A stretch of DNA of 5,677 bases from DASQFQ01 sp038327685 (GCA_038327685.1 JBBQLH010000156.1:1-5677); one strand, 5' to 3'. Positions 1 to 5,356 are shown, numbered from the stretch's first letter. Numbers and translations are program-made. Notes: generated by a model not told the origin, from the sequence alone.

Positions 1-9
1 GGCTCCTTT

Positions 10-39
10 CGGGGCTTGGGCCCGCCCCGCTGGCGGGCC
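10..39. repeat. Overlapping GC-rich hairpins, mutually exclusive
   Basis: A perfect 8-base inverted repeat, GGCCCGCC at 19-26 and GGCGGGCC at 32-39, encloses a 5-base loop. A second perfect 6-base pair, CGGGGC at 10-15 and GCCCCG at 24-29, uses part of the same arm, so only one of the two can form at a time. There is no T tract on either side. The site lies about 80 bases downstream of the minus-strand reading frame that stops at 120, so a U-less terminator for that frame or for a gene beyond the left edge is possible. Function is inferred. Confidence 0.45.
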
Positions 40-60
40 GATCCCCCGCCACCCGCACGC

Positions 61-90
61 CCGCCAGGGCGTGCCACCATCGGCTGGCGG
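61..90. repeat. 7-base stem hairpin
   Basis: CCGCCAG at 61-67 is perfectly complementary to CTGGCGG at 84-90, with a 16-base loop. On the minus strand it would be the first hairpin met after the stop codon at 120-122, about 30 bases downstream, so it may help end transcription of that frame. No U tract follows. GC-rich DNA produces such stems by chance, so the role is uncertain. Confidence 0.35.
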
Positions 91-119
91 TGTCGGCCCG
101 CCGGTGGGCGGCGCTCGGG

Positions 120-344
120 CTAGGCGGCGTCGTCGAGGTCCGCGTCGAGCTCGTCGCCGAGGCCGTCGTCCGTCTCCGGCACGGTGGCCTGGCGCTCGGC
201 GCGCTGCTGCTCGCGCGCGCCGGTCTCGGCCTTGTCGTAGGCGGCGTGGGCGCGCTTGACGGCCTGCTCGAGCTTGGTCAGCGACGCGGGGACGTGCGGG
301 CCGGCCAGCTTCTTGAGGGCCTTGCCTGCGATGTCCTTGTGCGA
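120..344 (-). pseudogene. C-terminal remnant of a small charged protein (start missing)
   Basis: The last 74 codons before the TAG at 122-120 show clear coding character: almost every third position from about 338 down to 123 is G or C. The peptide has a Lys/Ala-rich segment (KDIAGKALKKLAG), then a probable amphipathic helix or coiled coil rich in Lys, Glu, Ala and Gln (about residues 21-53). It ends in a very acidic tail (DDGLGDELDADLDDAA). Upstream of about 344 the coding character stops abruptly. The frame stays open but has no ATG, GTG or TTG near a ribosome binding site. I therefore read it as a gene that lost its 5' end, or one with a frameshift near 340. An intact small gene with a non-standard start is the alternative. 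I do not recognise the family and assign no function. GC-rich hairpins follow it at 10-90. Confidence 0.45.
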
Positions 345-354
345 ACTCCACCCG

Positions 355-412
355 GTAGCCGGGCCGACAGCGCTCGCTCCCTCACCCGAGCGCGTGTCTT
401 GGGTTGGGCTAC
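355..412. other. Nested stem-loop, candidate structured RNA
   Basis: GACAGCGCTCG at 366-376 pairs with CGAGCGCGTGTC at 387-398, giving an 11-base-pair stem with a single bulged G at 394 and a 10-base loop (377-386). Outside it, GTAGCC at 355-360 is complementary to GGCTAC at 407-412, so the two helices nest. The element begins about where the coding signal of the neighbouring minus-strand remnant ends. It could be a leader structure, a terminator or a recombination scar. I do not recognise it as a known RNA family. Confidence 0.35.
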
Positions 413-742
413 GGAGACGCTCGCAACCTGCCAGAAGCAGTGAGCGCGACCCCCGTTCGTCTACACGCTCGTGGTGGCGCCGGCGTTTCTCGGCGGTTGT
501 ATTCCTCTCTCGGGTCTCCGACGTCGAGTCCGCGTTGGACGACGCCTCGGCGCGGGGCGGAGGCGCTGGGTCTCCGGGCTGCGTCGATCGAGATCCTGCT
601 TTTGCGCGCCGAGATGGAGCTCGCGTTCGACTTGCGTCGCGGCCAGGAGCATTCCCGGGACGTTCGCCGCGCATGCGGAAGCGTCTCGCGGAGAGGGCTG
701 TGCGGTTCCTGGAGGCCGCTCGTGGACTGTTTGAACGACCGC

Positions 743-760
743 TGAGCGTGATGGCGCTCG
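743..760 (-). terminator. Weak hairpin downstream of the DUF1206 gene
   Basis: GAGCG at 744-748 and CGCTC at 755-759 form a 5-base stem, extendable by one G-T wobble, with a 6-base loop. It begins 13 bases past the minus-strand stop at 774-776, the usual place for a transcription end. The stem is short and no U tract follows, so this is only a candidate. Confidence 0.22.
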
Positions 761-773
761 AGATCGACCGCGG

Positions 774-1616
774 TCAGACGCGGCGGTAGCGGGCGTCGGC
801 GATCGAGTAGGCCCCGAAGGCGATCATGCCCGCCGCCACGATGCCCAGCAGGATTGGGCCGTAGGACGCCTTGGCCACGGCGGCGAGCGCGCCGTCGACG
901 CTGACCGCCTTGTCGGGGTCGAAGTCGATCGCGGCCTTGAACAGGAAGTAGCCGATCAGGGCGAAGACGACCATGCGCGCGAGATGGCCGGCGATCCCCA
1001 GCGTGGTGAACGCCTTCTCGGTCTTCTCGCTCATCTCCCCGGTCTTGGACTTCTCGAGGAACTTCTTCTTCACGCCCTCATAACCCTGGTAGAGGCCGAC
1101 GCCGATCAGAACGAGCCCGGCGATCGCGACGATGACCTGGCCGCCCGGCCACCCGAGCACGCCGCCGGTCGCCTTGTCCGGGCTGCTCGAGCCGCCGCCG
1201 GAGCCGAGCAGGATCGACAGGCAGGTGACGAACAGCCCCGCGTACGCGATCCCGCTGTCAAGGCCCTTCAGCCGTTCCATGCCGTCGTCGGTCTCCTCCG
1301 GCCCGTGGCCGACGGCGGCGCGCAGCAGGCGCCAGAACGCGTAGCCGAAGAGGCCGATCGCCATCAGGACGAGCAGGATCTTCCCGCCGGGCTGCTGCGC
1401 GAGCTCAGCCAGCGCGCCCGACTGGTTGGTCGTCTTGCCGCCGGCGCCGAACGCCACCTCGAGCGCGAGGACGCCGATGATCCCGTAGATCGCGCCGCGG
1501 GCGACAAGCCCGGCGCGGGCGAGCCACTCGAACCAGCGCGCGTTCGCGATCGCATCCCCGGTCGACTTGGCCTCGCGCAGGGGCCCCTGTGCGGTACTCG
1601 CGTTCGAATGGCCCAT
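774..1616 (-). CDS. DUF1206 family six-helix membrane protein
   Basis: This is a 280-residue integral membrane protein with three repeats of about 70 residues (roughly 32-103, 118-186 and 206-280), each with two hydrophobic helices. This is the layout of DUF1206. The first repeat has the typical features: an ARAGLVARGAIYGIIGVLAL first helix, a connecting QSGALAELAQQPGGK stretch, and a second helix with LMAIGLFGYAFWRLLRA. A Lys/Glu-rich cytosol-like segment (about 183-201) separates repeats 2 and 3. No function is established for the family, so none is assigned. I chose the ATG at 1616-1614 because GAGGAG (1630-1625) lies 8 bases before it. An ATG two codons upstream (1622-1620) overlaps the kinase stop as ATGA but leaves only 2 bases to the same site. 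Either way the gene is the third member of the operon and is probably translationally coupled to the kinase. Confidence 0.93.
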   Translation of the reverse strand: MGHSNASTAQGPLREAKSTGDAIANARWFEWLARAGLVARGAIYGIIGVLALEVAFGAGGKTTNQSGALAELAQQPGGKILLVLMAIGLFGYAFWRLLRAAVGHGPEETDDGMERLKGLDSGIAYAGLFVTCLSILLGSGGGSSSPDKATGGVLGWPGGQVIVAIAGLVLIGVGLYQGYEGVKKKFLEKSKTGEMSEKTEKAFTTLGIAGHLARMVVFALIGYFLFKAAIDFDPDKAVSVDGALAAVAKASYGPILLGIVAAGMIAFGAYSIADARYRRV

Positions 1617-1618
1617 GG

Positions 1619-2506
1619 TCATCGCTCCTCGGGGTCTGGTCTGGGTACGCGGACGCGCAGCGCGCCCTCCTCCACCTTCACCTTGAAGTCCCGCACCTTG
1701 CTGCGATCGCCGCCGTCGAGCTCGTAGCGCACCTTGCGGTCGAGCTCGACCTTGACCTTGCGCGCCTTCGTGACGCGGACGAACGGCGACTTGCTGGGGT
1801 CGCTCACCGCGGTTCGGGCGAGCGTCCGCGTCCACTGGGCGAGGCCCTCGGCCGTGCAGACGCCGAGCTCGAGCATCCCGTCGTCGGGCCGCGCGTCGGG
1901 GAACACCTCCACGCCGCCGAAGATGTCGCCGAGGTTGCCGAGCAGCACGCAGGTGGCGCGCCCCTTATACCAGTCGGCGCCGTCCACCTTGATCTGCGCG
2001 TCGAAGCCGGACAGGCGCAGGTGGCGCGAGCCGCTGAGGAGGTAGGCGACGCGGCCGACGCGCTCCTTGAGGTCATCGGCGTCGCGGATCATCTCCGCGT
2101 CGAAGCCGGCGCCGGCCATGACGGCGAAGCGTTCCTTCTCGAAACGGCCGACGTCGATCTTGCGCGTCCGCCCGTACAACCCGATCTGCACCGCCCGCTC
2201 AAGCTCGGACGGGATGCCCAGGTTGGTGGCGAACAGGTTCGCCGTCCCGGCTGGAAGCACCGCGAGCGGGACCTTCGTGCCGGCAAGCACGCTCAGACAG
2301 CGGCGCACCGTCCCGTCGCCGCCCCAGGCGAAGACGAGATCGGCCCCGGCCTCGAGCGCGCGCTCGACCTGCCCAGGTGGCTTCTTGGCCTTGGGCACCT
2401 CGTACCAGAGCGGCTCCTCGACGCCCGCCTTGGCGAGCGTGCGTCGTAGCGCCGGCAACCCGTCGCCGAGCGTCTTCTCCGCGTGTGCGACGACCGCGAC
2501 CTTCAT
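1619..2506 (-). CDS. Diacylglycerol kinase family lipid kinase
   Basis: A 295-residue soluble protein of the DAGK catalytic-domain family (DgkB/YegS type), which transfers phosphate from ATP to a lipid hydroxyl, classically diacylglycerol to give phosphatidate. The nucleotide motif GGDGT is at residues 62-66, preceded by a hydrophobic strand (LVFAW). The LPAGTANLFATNLGIP motif is at about 84-99, GAGFDAEMI at 132-140, and PDDGMLEL at 207-214 in the C-terminal beta-sandwich domain. There is no signal peptide or membrane helix, so it probably acts at the inner face of the membrane. The N-terminus reads VVAHAEKTLGDGLP instead of the usual NP-x-SG loop, a variant I believe also occurs in actinobacterial members. 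Length is normal for the family. The ATG at 2506 overlaps the stop of the upstream PAP2 gene as ATGA and has no good ribosome binding site, so translation is probably coupled. The lipid substrate cannot be told from sequence; sphingoid or polyprenol-type substrates are alternatives. Confidence 0.93.
   Translation of the reverse strand: MKVAVVAHAEKTLGDGLPALRRTLAKAGVEEPLWYEVPKAKKPPGQVERALEAGADLVFAWGGDGTVRRCLSVLAGTKVPLAVLPAGTANLFATNLGIPSELERAVQIGLYGRTRKIDVGRFEKERFAVMAGAGFDAEMIRDADDLKERVGRVAYLLSGSRHLRLSGFDAQIKVDGADWYKGRATCVLLGNLGDIFGGVEVFPDARPDDGMLELGVCTAEGLAQWTRTLARTAVSDPSKSPFVRVTKARKVKVELDRKVRYELDGGDRSKVRDFKVKVEEGALRVRVPRPDPEER
1623..1630 (-). promoter_or_regulatory. Ribosome binding site of the DUF1206 gene
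   Basis: GAGGAG reads on the minus strand at 1630-1625, inside the last codons of the kinase gene. It is 8 bases from the ATG at 1616 and 2 bases from the ATG at 1622, which favours the inner ATG. A site placed within the upstream gene fits coupled translation. Confidence 0.7.
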
Positions 2507-3336
2507 GCCACGGGCTGGGGTTGTCGCGAGGAGGGCCGGGCGCCGCTCCGGACCGGGGCCGGCGCGAGCGCGGCCACGCCGGCGGCCCGGCACGCGAACA
2601 GCAGCACCACCACCGCGCCGATGCCGACCAGCGCGCCCGCGCCGACATCGAGCGGATGGTGCATGCCGCGATACATGCGCGAGAACGCGACGAACACCGG
2701 AAGCAGGAGCGCGACCACCCAGGCCGCGACGCGCCAACGGCCCTTCGGGAACGCCGACGTCAGCAACAGCACGAGGCCGCAATAAACGGCGAGCGACGCA
2801 GCGGTGTGACCGGACGGGTAGCTCGCGTCGGCCGGCAGATTCTCCAGCCGCGCGACGTGCGGCCGGTCCCGCGGCACGACGATCGAGGACACCCGGTAGG
2901 TCGCGGACTCGACCACGAGCACGAACACGGCAAACGCCGCGATCCGCCACTTGCGCCTGATCGCACAGACGATCCCGATCAGACCGATCAGGATCGGCAG
3001 CAGCGGCGCGCCACCGACCATCGACCCGACCGACGAGACATCGGTGAGCAAGCCGGTGCGCTCCCGCACGATCGACTCGACCGCGCTCTCATCCGCGCGA
3101 CCGATACCGCCCGTGTGGACGAGCACGTCGGTGACGAGCAGCCCGAGCAGGATCGCCAGGCCCGCGAGAACCACGAAGCCGGCGAGCACGGCGGCGAAGA
3201 ACACCGCAGCCGGATGCTTGCCGTCCATGAACCCCGCGAACCGCTGGGCCGGCCCCCCCGGCCGCGCCTGCAGGACGGGGACGACGCCGTCGTCCCGCAT
3301 CCGGCCGTTCGACGTCATGCGCTCGTGCGCTGGCAT
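2503..3336 (-). CDS. PAP2 family membrane phosphatase (operon copy)
   Basis: A 277-residue membrane protein of the PAP2 (type 2 phosphatidate phosphatase) superfamily, which removes phosphate from lipid phosphates or diphosphates such as phosphatidate or undecaprenyl diphosphate. The three signature motifs are in order. Motif 1 is SIVVPRDRP (151-159). Motif 2 is YPSGH (173-177), with H177 as the likely proton donor. Motif 3 is SRMYRGMHHPLD (219-230), with R220, nucleophile H226 and D230. Motif 1 has Ser151 where the classic KX6RP has Lys. Hydrophobic segments lie at about 43-69, 108-126, 131-147, 178-195, 203-219 and 231-249, the usual six-helix pattern. A polar N-terminus of about 40 residues and a Pro/Arg/Ser-rich tail flank the core. 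The ATG at 3336 has GAGGG 5 bases upstream. It is the first gene of the operon, and its TGA overlaps the kinase ATG by 4 bases. Confidence 0.94.
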   Translation of the reverse strand: MPAHERMTSNGRMRDDGVVPVLQARPGGPAQRFAGFMDGKHPAAVFFAAVLAGFVVLAGLAILLGLLVTDVLVHTGGIGRADESAVESIVRERTGLLTDVSSVGSMVGGAPLLPILIGLIGIVCAIRRKWRIAAFAVFVLVVESATYRVSSIVVPRDRPHVARLENLPADASYPSGHTAASLAVYCGLVLLLTSAFPKGRWRVAAWVVALLLPVFVAFSRMYRGMHHPLDVGAGALVGIGAVVVLLFACRAAGVAALAPAPVRSGARPSSRQPQPVA

Positions 3337-3341
3337 TGCTT

Positions 3342-3349
3342 CCCTCTCC
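3342..3349 (-). promoter_or_regulatory. Ribosome binding site of the operon PAP2 gene
   Basis: The minus strand reads GGAGAGGG (3349-3342), then AAGCA, then the ATG at 3336. The 5-base spacing supports this start over the internal ATGs at codons 7 and 13. Confidence 0.65.
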
Positions 3350-3354
3350 GATCT

Positions 3355-3376
3355 CCTGGGTACGTCCTCACCCAGG
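3355..3376. repeat. Perfect inverted repeat in the divergent intergenic region (possible operator)
   Basis: CCTGGGT at 3355-3361 and ACCCAGG at 3370-3376 are perfect 7-base inverted arms around 8 bases. The repeat lies in the 73-base gap between the two divergent PAP2 genes and overlaps the candidate minus-strand promoter, a classic place for a dimeric repressor. A hairpin in the leader RNA is another reading. No regulator gene is in the window. Confidence 0.4.
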
Positions 3377-3385
3377 GCCGATCAA
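3357..3385 (-). promoter_or_regulatory. Candidate promoter of the PAP2-kinase-DUF1206 operon
   Basis: On the minus strand TTGATC (3385-3380) and TACCCA (3362-3357) are separated by 17 bases, which would place a start of transcription near 3350, just upstream of the ribosome binding site. The -35 box is good and the -10 box is poor because it lacks the final T. The inverted repeat 3355-3376 covers the -10 box and most of the spacer. Confidence 0.3.
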
Positions 3386-3409
3386 GTCCTCGCTGTTCAG
3401 CCAGTACCC

Positions 3410-4288
3410 ATGACGCTCGTCGTTCTAGTCATCGTTGCGACACTCGCCGGGCTCGCCGCCGGCGCCATCGCCTGGCGCTGGACCGGCCGCGCCGGCGCGC
3501 CGAGGACGGAGGGGGCAGTGGCGCGTTCCCGCTGGGCTCGGCGCCTGGACCCGCAGGCGGCGACGGGTCTCGCGCTGACGTTGGCGTTCATGGTGATCGT
3601 GCTCGGCGGGCTGCTTCTGGCCGTGCTCGCCTACCTGGTCCGCGGCAACACCGAGGTGGTGCGGATCGACAGCGGCGTCGCCGAGTGGGGCGACCGCAAC
3701 GCGTCCGGCTTCGCCACCGACGCGCTCACCGCGATCTCACACGTCGGCGAGCCCAGGGTCGTGATCGCGCTCGCGGCGCTGGTGGCGATCGCGGAGACGA
3801 TCCGCACGCGCAGCCGCTGGGTCATCCCCTTCATGGCGCTGATCGTGGCCGGCAACGGGCTGATCACGACGACGGTCAAGGAGCTCGCCGACCGCGCCCG
3901 ACCGACGCTCAACCCGATCGCGGAGACGCTCGGGCCGTCGTTCCCCAGCGGCCATTCGTCCTGGTCGGCCGCGTTCTTCGCCGCCACGGCGCTGCTGGCC
4001 ACCCGCGGGCGCAGCCGGCGCGTGCGGACGCTCATCGCCGGCGCATGTGCCGCGGCGGCGGTGAGCATCGCCGCGACACGCGTGCTACTCGACGTGCACT
4101 GGCTCAGCGACGTGATCGCCGGACTCGCGCTGGGCTCGGCGTGGTTCTGCGTCTGCGCGATCGCCTGCGGCGGGCGGCTGCTGCGGTTCGGCGCTCCAGC
4201 CGAGCAGGCCGAGCGCAAGCACGACTCCGCCGTCGCCGCAGGCACCGTCCGTGGCCCGTCGCCGCCGCCGATCCGGTTGCGCTCGTAG
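3410..4288 (+). CDS. PAP2 family membrane phosphatase (divergent copy)
   Basis: A 292-residue PAP2-superfamily membrane phosphatase, probably acting on a lipid phosphate or polyprenyl diphosphate at the outer face of the membrane. Motif 1 is complete: K157-ELADRA-R164-P165. Motif 2 is FPSGH (178-182). Motif 3 is TRVLLDVHWLSD (223-234), with Arg224, nucleophile His230 and Asp234; Thr223 replaces the usual Ser. Hydrophobic segments lie at about 2-22, 53-77, 115-130, 137-156, 183-197, 206-222 and 234-253, so there is one helix before the normal six-helix core. The tail after about 260 is polar and Pro/Arg-rich. The ATG at 3410 has no visible ribosome binding site, but codons 1-36 show good third-position G/C bias and encode a membrane helix. 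A GTG at 3518 with a strong site would give 256 residues. It differs clearly from the operon copy, so the two are not a recent duplication. A minus-strand operon lies 73 bases away. Confidence 0.93.
   Translation: MTLVVLVIVATLAGLAAGAIAWRWTGRAGAPRTEGAVARSRWARRLDPQAATGLALTLAFMVIVLGGLLLAVLAYLVRGNTEVVRIDSGVAEWGDRNASGFATDALTAISHVGEPRVVIALAALVAIAETIRTRSRWVIPFMALIVAGNGLITTTVKELADRARPTLNPIAETLGPSFPSGHSSWSAAFFAATALLATRGRSRRVRTLIAGACAAAAVSIAATRVLLDVHWLSDVIAGLALGSAWFCVCAIACGGRLLRFGAPAEQAERKHDSAVAAGTVRGPSPPPIRLRS
3508..3520 (+). promoter_or_regulatory. Alternative start: strong ribosome binding site before GTG 3518
   Basis: GGAGG at 3508-3512 lies 5 bases before an in-frame GTG (3518-3520) at codon 37 of the divergent PAP2 gene. 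Its signal is much better than that of the ATG at 3410, which has none. Initiation here would remove the extra N-terminal helix (residues 2-22) and leave the six-helix core with all three motifs. Both starts may be used. Confidence 0.45.
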
Positions 4289-4776
4289 TCGGGCCGCGGT
4301 CTGCTCGCCCGCCTCCACCTGCGTCTCGGAGGGCGCGAAGGTCGTCAGCTGGGGCGCGCGCCCCGTGGACGACTCCCTCGGCGAGGCAAAACCGAACGTC
4401 AGCCTCGGCCCCGGCCAGACTCGCAACGGACGAGACGCGGTCGTCTGTCCGCGTGCCGTGCTCGCGCCCGCTCTCGGCCTCCAAGCAGCAGCGCGCGTGG
4501 GCGCGGTCGCGGGCTCGACGTCGCCGTTGCTGCTTCGTCTGTTGCGGTAGGACGCCGGCTCCTCGCGCGCGTCAGCTACTGGTTCTCACGCTCTCCGCCG
4601 CCCTGGCAGATGACCGCGGGTCGGGAACATCTGGGAGCTATCACCGCGCCCACCCGCGCCCCGTGACCCGCCAGGAGGCGCGTGCCCGGAGCACGCGAGG
4701 CGCCACTCGTGGACCCCTTGACGCCGTCGCCGACAGGCACGCGCTGCCGCCGGGCCGAGACACAGACGCCCCGAGC
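4289..4776. other. Gene-poor stretch between the PAP2 gene and the secreted-protein unit
   Basis: No convincing gene is visible over nearly 490 bases. A 99-codon plus-strand frame (4251-4550, GTG start inside the PAP2 gene) has fairly good third-position G/C bias around 4325-4480, but it lacks a ribosome binding site and recognisable features. A minus-strand frame over the same bases looks about as good, so neither is called. Small stems occur at 4290-4311 (CGGGC/GCCCG), 4435-4454 (ACGCGG/CCGCGT) and 4679-4697. The first begins 2 bases after the PAP2 stop and could help terminate it. Confidence 0.4.
4679..4697. repeat. Perfect 7-base hairpin
   Basis: CGCGTGC at 4679-4685 and GCACGCG at 4691-4697 form a perfect stem with a 5-base loop (CCGGA). 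It sits 80 bases upstream of the candidate promoter of the secreted-protein gene, so it may be a transcription terminator isolating that unit. There is no T tract. Confidence 0.35.
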
Positions 4777-4806
4777 TTGACTTCGCTCCGGTGTCGGCGC
4801 GAGGAT
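4777..4806 (+). promoter_or_regulatory. Candidate promoter of the secreted-protein gene
   Basis: TTGACT at 4777-4782 matches five of six positions of the TTGACA -35 box. GAGGAT follows at 4801-4806 after 18 bases and matches five of six positions of TAGGAT, a common -10 form in actinomycetes. Transcription would begin near 4813, giving a leader of about 30 bases with the ribosome binding site at 4829. This is the best promoter-like pair I see in the window. Confidence 0.55.
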
Positions 4807-4828
4807 CAACAGGACGCCTACCCGCCTC

Positions 4829-4837
4829 AGAGGAGGT
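4829..4837 (+). promoter_or_regulatory. Near-perfect ribosome binding site of the secreted-protein gene
   Basis: AGAGGAGGT at 4829-4837 is close to a full match to the 16S rRNA 3' end. AGGAGG ends 7 bases before the GTG at 4844, which fixes that codon as the start in preference to the GTG at 4853. Confidence 0.85.
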
Positions 4838-4843
4838 GCTGCC

Positions 4844-5338
4844 GTGCACACGGTGCGTATCGGTTCGTCAAGGCACTGGAGGCCTCGAGCCATCGCCTCG
4901 GTGATCGCGGGGATTGCGATCGGGCTGGTGGCAGTCGCCCCCGCGTCGGCGCAGACGACGCCGCTTCAGCTCAAGGTGCTCGAGCTCAACTTCACGTCCT
5001 ACCAGTGCCGGCCCGACCAGCCCTTGGTCTGCGACGTCACGATCACGGGACCGGTCATCAGCAACCTTGGCCATGGCACCGCCGATTACACCGTCGTCCT
5101 CACCTGGGAGGGCTTCGAGGGCTCACCGTGCAACACCGTGGATGAGACGGTGGTCTTCACCTTCGACAGCGGCACAATCACCACGCACGCCGTACACCGC
5201 GACTGCCCGGCGACGATCCGACCCGGTCCGCGCATCATGGGGACTTTCACGGTGGTCGGCGGCACCGGCGCTTTCGAGGGCATCACGGGCAGCGGCCACC
5301 AGGTCGGCCTCGTGTACCACGGCGAGATGACCCTCTGA
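4844..5338 (+). CDS. Small secreted beta-rich protein, function unknown
   Basis: A 164-residue protein starting at GTG 4844, set by the strong ribosome binding site. The N-terminus is a standard Sec signal peptide: basic residues (RIGSSRHWRPR), a hydrophobic core (about 16-32) and an APASA site, with cleavage likely after Ala36. The mature part of about 128 residues is rich in alternating hydrophobic and Thr/Val residues typical of beta strands. It has four cysteines (55, 63, 96, 121), suited to two disulfides outside the cell. Near the C-terminus a Gly-rich segment, GTFTVVGGTGAFEGITGSG (133-151), resembles the repeated strands of secreted beta-barrel proteins of the allene-oxide-cyclase-like type. 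That similarity is only by pattern, and no enzymatic function follows from it. It has its own candidate promoter and a downstream hairpin, so it is probably a single-gene unit. I do not recognise the specific family. Confidence 0.85.
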   Translation: MHTVRIGSSRHWRPRAIASVIAGIAIGLVAVAPASAQTTPLQLKVLELNFTSYQCRPDQPLVCDVTITGPVISNLGHGTADYTVVLTWEGFEGSPCNTVDETVVFTFDSGTITTHAVHRDCPATIRPGPRIMGTFTVVGGTGAFEGITGSGHQVGLVYHGEMTL

Positions 5339-5356
5339 GACGCTGCGGTGGCCGGA

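Larger units (their letters stand above)
345..773. other. Gene-free stretch with stem structure and possible ORF debris
   Basis: No reading frame here has both a plausible start and sustained third-position G/C bias. Two plus-strand frames contain protein-like segments: about 585-665 (encoding ASIEILLLRAEMELAFDLRR) and, one frame over, about 672-789 (encoding RKRLAERAVRFLEAARGLFE and on to a TAG). Together they resemble a decayed gene broken by a frameshift near 665-675, but this is weak. A nested stem structure sits at 355-412. Most of the region looks non-coding. Confidence 0.4.

Noticed and set aside
345..470. Possible tRNA
   Set aside because: The nested stems do not form a cloverleaf, and I find no T-loop or anticodon arm of the right size.
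984..1727. Plus-strand 247-codon frame opposite DUF1206
   Set aside because: It is the antisense of a clear membrane protein gene, with a composition typical of a shadow frame and no motif.
1617..1835. N-terminal extension of the DUF1206 frame
   Set aside because: The extra 71 residues are Arg/Gly-rich shadow of the kinase gene. The ATG at 1616 with GAGGAG is the natural start.
1589..2449. Plus-strand 286-codon frame opposite the kinase
   Set aside because: It mirrors the coding bias of the kinase gene, whose GGDGT and other motifs are unambiguous.
2507..2950. N-terminal extension of the kinase frame
   Set aside because: It overlaps the PAP2 motif-2 and motif-3 coding region and is Arg-rich. 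The ATG at 2506 starts the conserved kinase fold.
2951..3409. N-terminal extension of the divergent PAP2 frame
   Set aside because: It is antisense to the operon PAP2 gene. The conserved protein starts at 3410 or 3518.
4576..4893. Minus-strand 105-codon frame opposite the secreted-protein leader
   Set aside because: It would cover the promoter, ribosome binding site and signal peptide of the plus-strand gene and has no supporting signal of its own.
2377..5145. A 922-codon open frame on the plus strand
   Set aside because: It runs antisense through the kinase and PAP2 genes and out of frame through the divergent PAP2 gene. Its product is extremely Arg-rich and low in hydrophobics. Long shadow frames are expected in GC-rich DNA.
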